DNA of 64,000 bases from Rhodoblastus sp963804045 (GCA_963804045.1 CAWDOR010000034.1:145103-209102); one strand, 5' to 3'. Counted from the first letter of the stretch, positions 25,816-35,225 are shown. The notes: generated by a model from the sequence alone, not told the origin. Numbers and translations: made by a program.

Positions 25816-28542
25816 ATGGCCTCGCTCGACAGCTTCAAAAGCCGCAAAACACTTAAGGTCGGCACGAAAACCTATCACTATTATTCGCTCAAGGCGGCGG
25901 AAAAGAACGGTCTCGCCGGCATATCCAAGCTGCCCTTTTCAATGAAGGTTCTGCTTGAGAACCTTTTGCGCAACGAGGATGGCCGCTCGGTCACGAAGGA
26001 TGACATTCTCGGCGTCGCCGAATGGTTGGCCAACAAGGGCAAGGTCGAGAAGGAAATCGCCTTTCGTCCCGCACGTGTTCTGATGCAGGATTTCACCGGT
26101 GTGCCCGCCGTGGTCGACCTCGCCGCGATGCGCGACGGCATAAAGGCTTTGGGTGGCGATCCGGAAAAGATCAATCCGCTGGTTCCCGTCGATCTGGTCA
26201 TCGATCATTCGGTGATTGTCGACCATTTCGGCTCCAAGAGCGCGCTGAAGCAGAACGTCGACCTTGAATATGCGCGCAATGGCGAACGCTACACCTTCCT
26301 GAAATGGGGCCAGGACGCCTTTTCCAATTTTTCGGTCGTCCCGCCAGGCACGGGCATCTGCCATCAAGTTAATCTTGAATATCTGGCCCAGACCGTTTGG
26401 ACCCGTAAGGAAAAATTCCAGCCGGCGCGCGGCAGGGCTGTGACGGTCGAGCTCGCCTATCCCGACACCCTGGTCGGCACCGATTCGCACACCACCATGG
26501 TCAACGGCCTGTCGGTGCTCGGTTGGGGCGTCGGCGGCATCGAGGCGGAAGCGGCCATGCTCGGTCAGCCCCAGTCCATGCTGCTTCCCGAAGTCGTCGG
26601 CTTCAGACTGTCTGGCAAGCTGAAGGAAGGGGTCACCGCCACCGACCTTGTGCTCACGGTCACGCAAATCTTGCGCAAGAAGGGCGTGGTCGGCAAATTC
26701 GTTGAATTCTTCGGTCCTGGCCTCGACCATTTGACTCTTGCCGATCGCGCCACCATCGCCAATATGGGTCCGGAATATGGCGCGACCTGCGGCTTCTTCC
26801 CGATCGACGCGGAAACCATCGACTATTTGACCAAGACAGGCCGCAAACCGGCGCGGGTTCAACTGGTTGAGAAATATGCCCGCGCCCAGGGCCTGTTCCG
26901 CACCCGCTCCGCCGCCGATCCGGTCTTCACCGATACGCTAGAGCTCGATCTCGCTTCCGTTGCGCCGTCCCTGGCCGGTCCGAAACGTCCCGAGGGCCGT
27001 ATCGCCCTGGAAGGCGTCGCCGCCGGCTTTTCCGCCGCCATGGAAAGCGAATACAAGAAGATCGCCTCGATTTCCGAGCGCTATAAGGTGGAAGGCGAGG
27101 CGTTCGACATCGGTCATGGCGATGTCGTGATCGCCGCCATCACCTCCTGCACCAACACCTCCAATCCAAGCGTGCTGATCGGCGCCGGTCTTCTGGCCCG
27201 CAATGCCGTCGCCGCAGGATTGAAGGTTCAGCCCTGGGTCAAGACTTCGCTGGCGCCGGGATCGCAAGTTGTCGCCGAATATCTCCTCCAGGCCGGCCTG
27301 CAGAAATCACTCGACAAACTCGGTTTCAACCTGGTCGGCTTCGGCTGCACCACCTGTATCGGCAATGCCGGCCCCTTGCCCGAAAAAATTTCCAAGTCGA
27401 TCAACGCCAATGGCGTGGTCGCCGCAGCGGTGCTGTCCGGCAACCGCAATTTTGAAGGGCGCGTTTCGCCGGATGTTCAGGCCAATTATCTCGCCTCGCC
27501 GCCTCTGGTGGTGGCCTATGCGCTGGCAGGATCCGTGCGGAAGGATCTGACTAAGGAGCCAATCGGTCATACCAGGAAGGGCGAGCCGGTATTCCTGCGC
27601 GATATCTGGCCGACTTCAAAGGAAATTCAGGAGTTCATCCGCAAAAACGTCACTAAATCCCTGTTCAAGGCGAAATATGCCGACGTATTCAAGGGCGACG
27701 CCAATTGGCGTAAGGTCAAGACGCCGAAAAGCCAGACCTACGTCTGGGACAATAAGTCCACCTATGTGCAGAATCCGCCCTATTTTCGCAGCATAACCAT
27801 GCAGCCGAAGCCGGTGATGGATATTGAGGGGGCTCGCATCCTCGCTTTGTTCGGCGACAAGATCACCACCGACCATATTTCTCCCGCCGGCTCGATCAAG
27901 GCGGCGTCCCCCGCTGGCAAATATCTTCAGGCCAACAAGGTCAAGCCAGAGGATTTCAACCAATACGGAACACGTCGCGGCAACCATGAAGTCATGATGC
28001 GCGGCACTTTCGCTAATATCCGCATCAAGAATTTCATGCTCGCGGGCGCCGATGGTTCTGTGCCCGAGGGCGGCGCCACCAAATATTTCCCCGGCGGCGA
28101 GGTCATGCCGATCTATGACGCCGCGATGAAATATGAAAAGGCCGAAGTCCCCCTGATTGTGTTCGCCGGCGTCGAATATGGCAATGGCTCATCACGGGAT
28201 TGGGCGGCCAAGGGGACCAGTCTGCTCGGCGTTCGCGCCGTCATCGCTGAAAGTTTTGAGCGTATCCATCGTTCCAATCTCGTCGGCATGGGTGTTTTGC
28301 CGCTGACTTTCGAAGAAGGAACGTCCTGGAAGTCACTGGGCCTGAAGGGCGACGAGACCGTGTCCATCAAGGGGTTGGCCGATCTTCGGCCGCGTCAGAA
28401 AATTGACGCCGAGATCAAATATGCCGACGGAACGGTGAAGAAGATCGTATTGAACAATCGCATCGCTACACTCGACGAAATCGAATACTACAATAACGGC
28501 GGCATCCTGCATTATGTTCTGCGCCAGCTCACTGTGGCGTAA
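25816..28542 (+). CDS. acnA: Aconitate hydratase A
   Basis: Iron-sulfur TCA enzyme interconverting citrate and isocitrate; the IRP/AcnA type of 908 residues. The [4Fe-4S] cysteines lie in ITSCTNTSNPSV and GFGCTTCIGN. Other signatures are GTDSHTTMVNGLSVLGWGVG, the TTDHISPAGSI region and the C-terminal swivel domain with EYGNGSSRDWAAKG. The ATG at 25816 gives MASLDSFKSRKTLKV, the common AcnA start. Its promoter region is shared with ccmA. A strong terminator follows. Confidence 0.97.
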   Translation: MASLDSFKSRKTLKVGTKTYHYYSLKAAEKNGLAGISKLPFSMKVLLENLLRNEDGRSVTKDDILGVAEWLANKGKVEKEIAFRPARVLMQDFTGVPAVVDLAAMRDGIKALGGDPEKINPLVPVDLVIDHSVIVDHFGSKSALKQNVDLEYARNGERYTFLKWGQDAFSNFSVVPPGTGICHQVNLEYLAQTVWTRKEKFQPARGRAVTVELAYPDTLVGTDSHTTMVNGLSVLGWGVGGIEAEAAMLGQPQSMLLPEVVGFRLSGKLKEGVTATDLVLTVTQILRKKGVVGKFVEFFGPGLDHLTLADRATIANMGPEYGATCGFFPIDAETIDYLTKTGRKPARVQLVEKYARAQGLFRTRSAADPVFTDTLELDLASVAPSLAGPKRPEGRIALEGVAAGFSAAMESEYKKIASISERYKVEGEAFDIGHGDVVIAAITSCTNTSNPSVLIGAGLLARNAVAAGLKVQPWVKTSLAPGSQVVAEYLLQAGLQKSLDKLGFNLVGFGCTTCIGNAGPLPEKISKSINANGVVAAAVLSGNRNFEGRVSPDVQANYLASPPLVVAYALAGSVRKDLTKEPIGHTRKGEPVFLRDIWPTSKEIQEFIRKNVTKSLFKAKYADVFKGDANWRKVKTPKSQTYVWDNKSTYVQNPPYFRSITMQPKPVMDIEGARILALFGDKITTDHISPAGSIKAASPAGKYLQANKVKPEDFNQYGTRRGNHEVMMRGTFANIRIKNFMLAGADGSVPEGGATKYFPGGEVMPIYDAAMKYEKAEVPLIVFAGVEYGNGSSRDWAAKGTSLLGVRAVIAESFERIHRSNLVGMGVLPLTFEEGTSWKSLGLKGDETVSIKGLADLRPRQKIDAEIKYADGTVKKIVLNNRIATLDEIEYYNNGGILHYVLRQLTVA

Positions 28543-28556
28543 GTTCTCTTCACGTG

Positions 28557-28596
28557 AACCCGCCGGATGGAGGGCGGTCCGGCGGGTTCTTATTTT
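28557..28596 (+). terminator. Intrinsic terminator after acnA
   Basis: An 11-bp perfect stem AACCCGCCGGA (28557-28567) with TCCGGCGGGTT (28578-28588), a 10-nt loop, and a T-rich tail TCTTATTTT. It begins 15 bp after the acnA stop and separates acnA from the convergent mepA. Confidence 0.88.
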
Positions 28597-28620
28597 GGCG
28601 GGACAATCGTCCCGTCGATC

Positions 28621-29571
28621 TTACTCGGAAATCAGCACTTTGCGGCATTCGGGCGGCAGCGCCGACAAGGTCATCGGCGGCCTTGGCTTGGCGTTCGGAT
28701 TGATCTTCGGGTGCAGAATCGATGGTTTGAACCAATAGGCGAGCGAGGCGGCGTCGCAACCATCTCCTGGCGGCACGGGATCCTGCTCCTTGCAGGCTTC
28801 GCTGCCATAGGGGCAGGAGATGCGCACATGGAAATGATAGTTGTGCCCAAAATAGGGGCGCACCTTGTGCAGCCATGACCGATCGCCCGTAGCGTCGCGG
28901 CAAAGGGCTTTTTTGATCGCGGCATTGACAAAAATGCGCTCGACCGCCGGATCGAGCGACGCGGCGCGGATGATCGCCAGATGGCCCGGAGTCCAGACCG
29001 AGCGGTCGACATCCAAACCATCGGGGCGAACCATATTGGTGGCCGACATTTCCTCGCGTTCGCGCCGCGATAAATTGCGGTCGGGCATGGGCGTCAGCCA
29101 GATGTCGGCGTCGAGGCCGATTTGGTGCGAGGCGTGTCCGGTGATCATCGGGCCACCACGCGGCTGCGACATGTCCCCCACCAATATGCCCGGCCAATTG
29201 GCGGTTTCCGGGGCTTTCGCCGAGAGGTTCTCCAGGAAGCGCACCAGATTCGGATGACCCCAAAAACGGTTGCGCGAAATCCGCATGACCTGCCAGGTTT
29301 CGCCATTCACCGGCAGGGCCTTGGCGCCGGCCAGGCAGCCGCGAGAATAAAAGCCGATGGCGCGGGTTTCCAGATCGGCGGGCGCGGCGGCGCGGCCAAA
29401 CAGTTCCTTGGCCGGTGTATTCGGATCGTCGGGATGCGCCAGCGGCGGCAGCGGCTTTGGATCGACCGAACCCTTCTCTTGAGCCGCGACCGATCCGGCA
29501 AAATGGATAATGCTGCTCAACCCAATGAGAAGACCTATGCTTCTTCGGAAAACGCGATGCTGAGCCTTCAT
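28621..29571 (-). CDS. mepA: Penicillin-insensitive murein endopeptidase MepA
   Basis: Periplasmic zinc metallopeptidase (M74, LAS fold) that cuts D-Ala-mDAP crosslinks in peptidoglycan. From the ATG at 29571 the 316-residue product has a signal peptide (FRRSIGLLIGLSSIIHFAGSVAAQ), and the zinc and catalytic motifs GHASHQIGLDADIW and HNYHFHVRISCP, plus conserved cysteines (GCLAGAK, ALCRD, CPYGSEAC, GDGC) likely in disulfides. An in-frame ATG 45 bases upstream would place residues before the signal peptide and is not preferred. Divergent from an L,D-transpeptidase gene. Confidence 0.95.
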   Translation of the reverse strand: MKAQHRVFRRSIGLLIGLSSIIHFAGSVAAQEKGSVDPKPLPPLAHPDDPNTPAKELFGRAAAPADLETRAIGFYSRGCLAGAKALPVNGETWQVMRISRNRFWGHPNLVRFLENLSAKAPETANWPGILVGDMSQPRGGPMITGHASHQIGLDADIWLTPMPDRNLSRREREEMSATNMVRPDGLDVDRSVWTPGHLAIIRAASLDPAVERIFVNAAIKKALCRDATGDRSWLHKVRPYFGHNYHFHVRISCPYGSEACKEQDPVPPGDGCDAASLAYWFKPSILHPKINPNAKPRPPMTLSALPPECRKVLISE

Positions 29572-29669
29572 TCCATCAACCTTTATTTCAATTAGAACTT
29601 TACCCGGGAGCCGCATGCTGGAATCCTATGGGAAAGTCAGTTCAGGTATTTTTTGCTTCGGAGAGTCCC

Positions 29670-30239
29670 ATGCGTAATTTCGTTCGGTTCATCGCCTTTG
29701 CGGCTGCGCTTCTGATCGCGCCGATGGCGGCGCAAGCCAAGGTGCGCATTTCCGTCGATCTGTCGTCTCAGCGCATGAACGTGCAGTCCGAGAGCGGCGC
29801 CTCCTACTCTTGGCCGATTTCCTCGGCGCGCTCGGGCTATGTCACGCCGCGCGGCACTTACCATCCGACCAGTCTCCAGACGATGCATCGTTCGAGAAAA
29901 TACCACAACTCGCCGATGCCCCATTCGATTTTCTTCAACGGAGGCTATGCGATCCACGGGACCTATGCGACAGGCGCTCTCGGCAGCCCGGCGTCTCACG
30001 GCTGCATCCGCATCTCCCCGGCCAATGCGGCGACACTCTTCTCGCTCGTTCGCGCCGAAGGCGCCGTGATCAATATTTCCGGCAGCGCGCCGGTTCGTCA
30101 TTATGCGCATCATCACGGACATCATGGCGTTCATTATGCCGCGCACCACCATCACCACCGTTCCACTGCGCTCGGCTATGCTCCTGCGCCGCATGACATT
30201 GGGGTCTCCGGCATATTTGGCAATGTTCTCCATCGTTGA
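29670..30239 (+). CDS. Secreted L,D-transpeptidase with histidine-rich tail
   Basis: A 189-residue YkuD-domain protein: signal peptide ending AQA (cleavage after about residue 23), then the catalytic domain with PRGTYHP, AIHGTY (His96) and GSPASHGCIRIS (Ser109, His110, Cys112, Arg114), the complete active-site signature. Residues 144-163 contain 12 histidines, a possible metal-binding tail absent from standard members. The ATG at 29670 has GGAGAG upstream and starts the signal peptide; an ATG 42 bases earlier does not. It faces mepA divergently, so two wall-remodelling enzymes share a 98-bp promoter region. Confidence 0.92.
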   Translation: MRNFVRFIAFAAALLIAPMAAQAKVRISVDLSSQRMNVQSESGASYSWPISSARSGYVTPRGTYHPTSLQTMHRSRKYHNSPMPHSIFFNGGYAIHGTYATGALGSPASHGCIRISPANAATLFSLVRAEGAVINISGSAPVRHYAHHHGHHGVHYAAHHHHHRSTALGYAPAPHDIGVSGIFGNVLHR

Positions 30240-30257
30240 GACGGGCGCTGCCGGCGG

Positions 30258-30509
30258 TCAGCCATAGCGAAGCTTCAAGACGATGATCAGCACGCTGAGC
30301 GCGATGGTCACGATATTGAAGACGATGATCGCCAGCGATTGAATCACCAGGCCATAGCTCAGCCAGAGCGCGCAACCGATGGTAAATGCGAATTGAGTCA
30401 ACAGTGAAATCGATCGCGCGTCGCGGCTTCGCAGAATTTTGATCACCTGCGGCGTCCAGCACAAGGTTGTCAGCGTTCCCGCGGCAAAGCCAAGCCATTC
30501 AGGGTTCAT
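30258..30509 (-). CDS. SemiSWEET-type PQ-loop transporter
   Basis: An 83-residue membrane protein with three hydrophobic helices and the PQ-loop proline motif CWTPQVIKI in helix 1, followed by RSRDARSISLLTQFAF; this is the SemiSWEET half-transporter pattern, which dimerises to carry sugars. Substrate cannot be read from sequence. It begins 33 bp downstream of nothing co-oriented and lies between the convergent L,D-transpeptidase gene and hrcA, which precedes the next minus-strand gene cluster; sharing a transcript with hrcA is unlikely to be required. Confidence 0.88.
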   Translation of the reverse strand: MNPEWLGFAAGTLTTLCWTPQVIKILRSRDARSISLLTQFAFTIGCALWLSYGLVIQSLAIIVFNIVTIALSVLIIVLKLRYG

Positions 30510-30542
30510 GGGCGGATTCCGGGCCTGGGAGCGCGCATTGGA

Positions 30543-31631
30543 TCACGCTCCGCCGAACAGGCGGGCGATGACCCGGGCGGTATAGTCAACCATGGGCACG
30601 ACACGCGCATAATTCAGCCGCGTGGGTCCTATGACGCCGAGCACGCCAACGATTCGACGCTCGGAATCATGGAAAGGCGCGGCGATCATCGAGGAGCCGG
30701 AAAGGGAAAACATTTTGTTTTCCGAGCCGATGAATATACGGACGCCCTCGCCATTTTCGGCGCGAGCGAGCAGGTCGATGACTTCGCTCTTCGTCTCGAG
30801 ATCGTCGAAGAGCAAGCGGATACGCTCGACATCGGTGATCGCCGTGACGTCTTCGAGCAAGTTGGCTTGACCCCGCACGATAAGATTCTGTGCGCCCCCC
30901 GCCGGTCCGGCCCAGCTCGCCAAGCCAGCAGCGACAAGCCTCGCGGTGAGAACATCGAGTTCCGCCTGGGCCGCCGCGCGGGAAGTCTCGATTTCGTCGC
31001 GCACTTGCGCCAATGTGCGGCCACGGACGCGGGCGTTCAGATAATTGGCGGCCTCGATCAAGGCCGATTGCGGCAGATCGGCGGCGACGGGCAGAATACG
31101 ATTCTCCACAGATCCATCCTCGGAAACCAGGATGGCCAAAGCCTTTTCCGGCTCGAGACGGACGAAATCGACCTGTTTCAGCCTGTTGTTTTCCTTGCTG
31201 GTCAATACGACCCCTGCGCCGCGCGTCAGGCCTGACAACAAGGCGCCGGCTTCAGCCAGGGCTTCCTCGATCGTGCCGGTGCGGGAGGCCGCCCGCATTT
31301 GCGCCTCGATCTGGCTGCGATCCTGATCGGTCAAATCGCCGATTTGCAGCAGAGAATCGACGAAAAACCTTAAGCCTAGTTCTGTCGGCAGCCGCCCGGC
31401 GCTGGTGTGGGGCGAAAAAATCAAACCCAGGCTTTCCAAGTCCTGCATGACATTGCGGACAGAGGCGGCCGAGAGCGACATGGGCAGCATGCGCGACAAT
31501 TGTCGGGAGCCGACGGGCTCGCCATGGGCGAGGTAGGCCTCGACGATGTTGCGAAAAATTTCGCGCGATCTTTCGTTCAGCCGCGACAAGGCGCCTGGAC
31601 CGGACGGGGAAAAATCTGAATTCGCCGACAT
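30543..31631 (-). CDS. hrcA: Heat-inducible transcription repressor HrcA
   Basis: Repressor of class I heat-shock genes via the CIRCE operator. The 362-residue product has the N-terminal winged helix (NERSREIFRNIVEAYLAHGEPVGSR split across the usual helices, then LSAASVRNVMQDLESLGL and PHTSAGRLPT), a dimerisation region and the C-terminal GAF-like domain with GVLGVIGPTRLNYARVVPMVDY. The usual downstream partner grpE is absent; SemiSWEET follows instead. I see no CIRCE repeat in the 67 bp upstream. Confidence 0.95.
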   Translation of the reverse strand: MSANSDFSPSGPGALSRLNERSREIFRNIVEAYLAHGEPVGSRQLSRMLPMSLSAASVRNVMQDLESLGLIFSPHTSAGRLPTELGLRFFVDSLLQIGDLTDQDRSQIEAQMRAASRTGTIEEALAEAGALLSGLTRGAGVVLTSKENNRLKQVDFVRLEPEKALAILVSEDGSVENRILPVAADLPQSALIEAANYLNARVRGRTLAQVRDEIETSRAAAQAELDVLTARLVAAGLASWAGPAGGAQNLIVRGQANLLEDVTAITDVERIRLLFDDLETKSEVIDLLARAENGEGVRIFIGSENKMFSLSGSSMIAAPFHDSERRIVGVLGVIGPTRLNYARVVPMVDYTARVIARLFGGA

Positions 31632-31698
31632 ATTGAATTGTCACCCGGCCAGGACGCAAGCGCAAGTCGGCATTCTCTCCGCTTCGCGGGTCGGAGGC

Positions 31699-32655
31699 TC
31701 AGAGTTTGCGCAAAGCCACTTCTTCGATCCGATGACTCGAACCCTTGGTAAGAATCAGACTGGCGCGGGCGCGCGTCGGCAGGATGTTTTCGTGAAGATT
31801 GCGCAGATTGATGCGGCGCCAAATATCGCGCGCGATATTTTCCGCCTCGCTATCGCTGATCTCGGAATATTTTTTGAAATAGGATCGCGGATCCCGGAAT
31901 GTTGTGGCGCGAAGTCGCATGAACCGCGAGACATACCATTTTTCCGCCAGATCCTCTTCCGCGTGGAGATAGACGGAGAAATCGAAAAAGTCCGAAATGA
32001 ATGAGGTTTCCTTGCCATCGCGGGGCAGGCGGCTCGGCAGCAGGACATTGACGCCCTCGACAATAAGAATGTCCGGGCGGTCGACGATGATCTTCTGGTC
32101 CAGGACCACATCATAGGTCAGATGCGAATAGACGGGCGCCTCGACATGGCGTTCGCCGGCTTTGACCGCCGAAAGGAAGCGCAGCAGCCGCGCGCTGTCA
32201 TAGCTTTCCGGAAAACCCTTGCGATCCATCAGTTCGTCGCGTTCGAGCTCGGCGTTGGGCAGCAGAAAACCATCGGTGGTGATCAGATCGACCTTGGGCG
32301 TATTGGTCCAGCGCGACAACAGGGCCTGAAGGACGCGAGCGGTAGTGGATTTTCCCACGGCGACGGAACCGGCGACGCCGATAATATAGGGCACCTTGCC
32401 GTCGTTGGCGCCGAGAAAACGCTGCGTCGCCTTGAACAGGCCCTGCGTCGCCGCGACATAGAGCGCCAGCAAGCGCGACAAAGGGAGATAGATGGCGATG
32501 ACCTCATCGATGGAAATGGGGTCATTGATCGATTGCAGGCGGGTGAGATCGTCTATGGTCAAGGTCAAGGGCGTATCGGCGCGCAGCCGCGCCCATTCGT
32601 CACGGGTGAAGCGGCGATAGGGCGAAAGACTCGAACCCGGCTCGTCGGTTTCCAT
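31699..32655 (-). CDS. coaA: Pantothenate kinase, type I
   Basis: First and controlling step of CoA synthesis. The 318-residue product carries the Walker A GVAGSVAVGKSTTARV, DGFLLPNAELE, the PDILIVEGVNVL strand and the C-terminal FKKYSEISDSEAENIARDIW typical of the CoaA (type I) kinase. The ATG at 32655 (METDEPGSS) is preferred over one 27 bases upstream, because family members begin shortly before YRRFTRDEWARL. It follows hisE in the hisBHAFE-coaA order common in Hyphomicrobiales. Confidence 0.95.
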   Translation of the reverse strand: METDEPGSSLSPYRRFTRDEWARLRADTPLTLTIDDLTRLQSINDPISIDEVIAIYLPLSRLLALYVAATQGLFKATQRFLGANDGKVPYIIGVAGSVAVGKSTTARVLQALLSRWTNTPKVDLITTDGFLLPNAELERDELMDRKGFPESYDSARLLRFLSAVKAGERHVEAPVYSHLTYDVVLDQKIIVDRPDILIVEGVNVLLPSRLPRDGKETSFISDFFDFSVYLHAEEDLAEKWYVSRFMRLRATTFRDPRSYFKKYSEISDSEAENIARDIWRRINLRNLHENILPTRARASLILTKGSSHRIEEVALRKL

Positions 32656-32710
32656 AGGAATCTGTCTCACGGGTTCAACCAAGGCCGCCCTCCAAGCGCG
32701 CCAGCCTCCC

Positions 32711-33034
32711 TCAAGGGGTGCGGGAGGCTTTTTCCTGATGACCGGACTGCTGGGTGCGCCGGGCGAGTTCCGCGATCACATCCTGCAACGGAACGCCGCC
32801 ATCTTGAAGCAAGACCATTAGATGATAGAGCACGTCCGCCGCCTCCATTTTCAGAGCGGTCTTGTCGCGCTCGACCGCGGCGATCGCCGCCTCGAAAGCT
32901 TCCTCGCCGAATTTCTTGGCGATGCGGGCGGTGCCGGACTCCAGCAGGCTTCGCGTGTAGGATTGATCGGCCGTGGCATTGGCGCGTCTGGCGATCAAAC
33001 TGGCGAGTTCGTCGAGTGAGAAATTTTCGGTCAT
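32711..33034 (-). CDS. hisE: Phosphoribosyl-ATP pyrophosphohydrolase
   Basis: Second step of histidine synthesis, a MazG-like all-alpha enzyme of 107 residues. Signatures are SLDELASLIARR at the start, KKFGEEAFEAAIAA with the metal-binding glutamates, and MEAADVLYHLMVLL. The ATG at 33034 is 10 bp after the hisF stop. HisI is not fused and not in the window. Confidence 0.95.
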   Translation of the reverse strand: MTENFSLDELASLIARRANATADQSYTRSLLESGTARIAKKFGEEAFEAAIAAVERDKTALKMEAADVLYHLMVLLQDGGVPLQDVIAELARRTQQSGHQEKASRTP

Positions 33035-33044
33035 CGGGCTCTTT

Positions 33045-33818
33045 TCAGGCAGTTTGCGAGTTGAGACGCATCGGCAGGCCAGCCTTGGCCATATAGGCTT
33101 TGGCCTCGCCAATGCTGAATTCGCCGAAATGGAAAATCGAGGCGGCAAGAACGGCGCTGGCGTGGCCGTCGCGGACGCCTTCAACCAGATGTTCGAGCGT
33201 GCCGACGCCGCCCGAGGCAATGACCGGTATCGAGACGGCGTCGGCGATCGCGCGAGTCAATTCAATATCGAAGCCAGATTTCGCGCCGTCGCGGTCCATT
33301 GAGGTCAAGAGGATTTCGCCGGCGCCGAGCGCGGCGACTTCCTGCGCATAGGCGACAGCGTCGAGACCGGTCGGGCGGCGACCGCCGTGGGTGAAGATTT
33401 CCCAGCGGCCGGGCGAGACATTCTTGGCGTCAATGGCGACGACAATACACTGGCTGCCGAATTTTTCCGCGCCCTGGCGGACGAAATCACGGTTATGCAC
33501 GGCTGCGGTCATGATCGAGGCCTTGTCGGCGCCGGCGAGCAGCAGATTGCGGATGTCGTCCAGGTTGCGGACGCCGCCGCCGACGGTGAGTGGCATGAAA
33601 CAGGCTTCCGCCGTGCGCCGGACCACGTCCAGCAAAACGCCGCGCTCCTCATGGCTGGCGGTTATGTCGAGGAAGCACAACTCGTCAGCGCCGGCTGCGT
33701 CATAGGCGACGGCGCATTCCACGGGGTCCCCGGCGTCGCGGAGATCGACGAAATTGACGCCCTTGACCACGCGGCCGTCCTTGACGTCGAGGCAGGGAAT
33801 GACGCGGGTTTTGAGCAA
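33045..33818 (-). CDS. hisF: Imidazole glycerol phosphate synthase cyclase subunit HisF
   Basis: TIM-barrel partner of HisH that uses ammonia to form IGP and AICAR. The 257-residue sequence has the catalytic aspartate in VIPCLDVKDGRVVKG, LTVGGGVRN, the second catalytic aspartate in TSMDRDGAKSGFD and the phosphate sites SGGVGTLEH and ASIFHFGE. The ATG at 33818 is followed by MLKTRVIP, the family start. Confidence 0.97.
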   Translation of the reverse strand: MLKTRVIPCLDVKDGRVVKGVNFVDLRDAGDPVECAVAYDAAGADELCFLDITASHEERGVLLDVVRRTAEACFMPLTVGGGVRNLDDIRNLLLAGADKASIMTAAVHNRDFVRQGAEKFGSQCIVVAIDAKNVSPGRWEIFTHGGRRPTGLDAVAYAQEVAALGAGEILLTSMDRDGAKSGFDIELTRAIADAVSIPVIASGGVGTLEHLVEGVRDGHASAVLAASIFHFGEFSIGEAKAYMAKAGLPMRLNSQTA

Positions 33819-33837
33819 GACTTTTTCTCCAGAATTT

Positions 33838-34578
33838 TCAGGCGGCGCGGCGCGATTTGATCAGATCGAGCGCTTTTTGCGGGTCGAGCCGACCATCGTA
33901 AAGCGCGCGGCCGGTTATGGCGCCGGCGAGGCGGACGCAATCAGGCTCCAGGAGGCGCTCGACATCGGCGATGGAGGCGAGGCCGCCGGAAGCGATCACG
34001 GGAATGGTCAAGGCCTCGGCCAAGGCCAGGGTGGCCTCGATATTCAGACCTTTCAAGACGCCGTCGCGAGAAATGTCGGTGTAGATGATGGCGGAGACGC
34101 CGGCGTCCTCGAATCTTTTGCCCAGCTCAACGGCCGTCAGTTCCGAAGATTTGGCCCAGCCGTCGACGGCGACCAGACCGTCGCGGGCGTCGACGCCAAC
34201 GGCGATCTTGCCGGGATTCTTGCGGGCGGCCTCGCGGACGAAGCCGGGATCGCGCACGGCGGCGGTGCCGATGATGACCCGGCTGACGCCCTTGCCAAGC
34301 CATCCATCCACCGTGCGCATGTCGCGAATGCCGCCGCCGAGCTGCACCGGCATTTTCTCCAGCGTCGCGAGAATGCCATCGACCGCGTTGGCGTTCATCG
34401 GTTTGCCGGCGAAGGCGCCGTCGAGATCGACCACGTGCAGATATTCAAAGCCCTGACGTTCGAAAATCGTCGCCTGCGCCGCAGGATCGTCATTAAAGAC
34501 TGTCGCTTGCGACATGTCGCCATGAACAAGGCGCACACACTGGCCGCCTTTCAAATCAATCGCCGGGAACAGGATCAC
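33838..34578 (-). CDS. hisA: ProFAR isomerase HisA
   Basis: Converts ProFAR to PRFAR in histidine synthesis; TIM barrel of 246 residues homologous to HisF. Motifs: FPAIDLKGGQCVRL with the catalytic Asp, LGGGIRD, YTDISRDGVLKG with the second Asp and IASGGLAS. The start is a GTG at 34578, whose GTGA overlaps the hisH stop; the frame is open far upstream through hisH but family alignment of VILFPAIDLK fixes the start. Confidence 0.96.
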   Translation of the reverse strand: MILFPAIDLKGGQCVRLVHGDMSQATVFNDDPAAQATIFERQGFEYLHVVDLDGAFAGKPMNANAVDGILATLEKMPVQLGGGIRDMRTVDGWLGKGVSRVIIGTAAVRDPGFVREAARKNPGKIAVGVDARDGLVAVDGWAKSSELTAVELGKRFEDAGVSAIIYTDISRDGVLKGLNIEATLALAEALTIPVIASGGLASIADVERLLEPDCVRLAGAITGRALYDGRLDPQKALDLIKSRRAA

Positions 34579-35225
34579 GGACGCCACCTCAGGAAATTGG
34601 AAATTAGCCGCAGACCCATGGCCTGGCTCTTTTCTGGATGAAACTGCACGCCGACGATGGTGTCGCGTCCGACCATCGCGGTCAGGGCTTCGCCATAATC
34701 CGTGGTCGCCAGCACGTGAGCCGGATTGGCGGCCTTTAGATGGTAGGAATGGACGAAATAGGCGTGCAGGCCGGTTTCGCCCGTCGGGATGCCCGCCAGG
34801 AGAGGATGTGCGCCATTTGGCGTCAGGCTGTTCCAGCCCATATGCGGAATTTTCAGTTTGGGGTCTTTGGGCGCAATGGCCGTCACTTCCCCGCCAATCC
34901 AGCCCAACCCCGGGGTCACCCCATGTTCGAGGCCGCGATCGGCCAGCAATTGCATGCCCACGCAAATGCCGAGAAAGGGTTTGGCGTTTTTTGTCACGGC
35001 TTCGGTCACGGCGTCCAGCATGCCGTCAATGGCCAACAGGCCTTGGCGGCAATCGGCGAAGGCGCCGACGCCGGGCAACACGATGCGATCGGCTTTCGCA
35101 ACGGCGTGGGGATCGCTCGTGACGTCAATCGCGGTTGCAAGGCTTCCCTCACGCGCCGCGCGCTCGAAAGCTTTGGCGGCGGAGTGAAGATTGCCTGAGC
35201 CATAGTCGATGATGGCGACGTTCAA
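34575..35225 (-). CDS. hisH: Imidazole glycerol phosphate synthase glutaminase subunit HisH
   Basis: Class I glutamine amidotransferase that feeds ammonia to HisF. In 216 residues the triad is visible as nucleophile Cys in LGICVGMQLL, and His and Glu in VGVQFHPEKSQ; the oxyanion PGVGAF is near the N terminus. It overlaps hisA and the DUF2628 gene by 4 bp each, so the block is tightly coupled. Confidence 0.97.
   Translation of the reverse strand: MNVAIIDYGSGNLHSAAKAFERAAREGSLATAIDVTSDPHAVAKADRIVLPGVGAFADCRQGLLAIDGMLDAVTEAVTKNAKPFLGICVGMQLLADRGLEHGVTPGLGWIGGEVTAIAPKDPKLKIPHMGWNSLTPNGAHPLLAGIPTGETGLHAYFVHSYHLKAANPAHVLATTDYGEALTAMVGRDTIVGVQFHPEKSQAMGLRLISNFLRWRP

Noticed and set aside
31632..31698. 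CIRCE operator before hrcA
   Set aside because: No TTAGCACTC-N9-GAGTGCTAA-like repeat on either strand.
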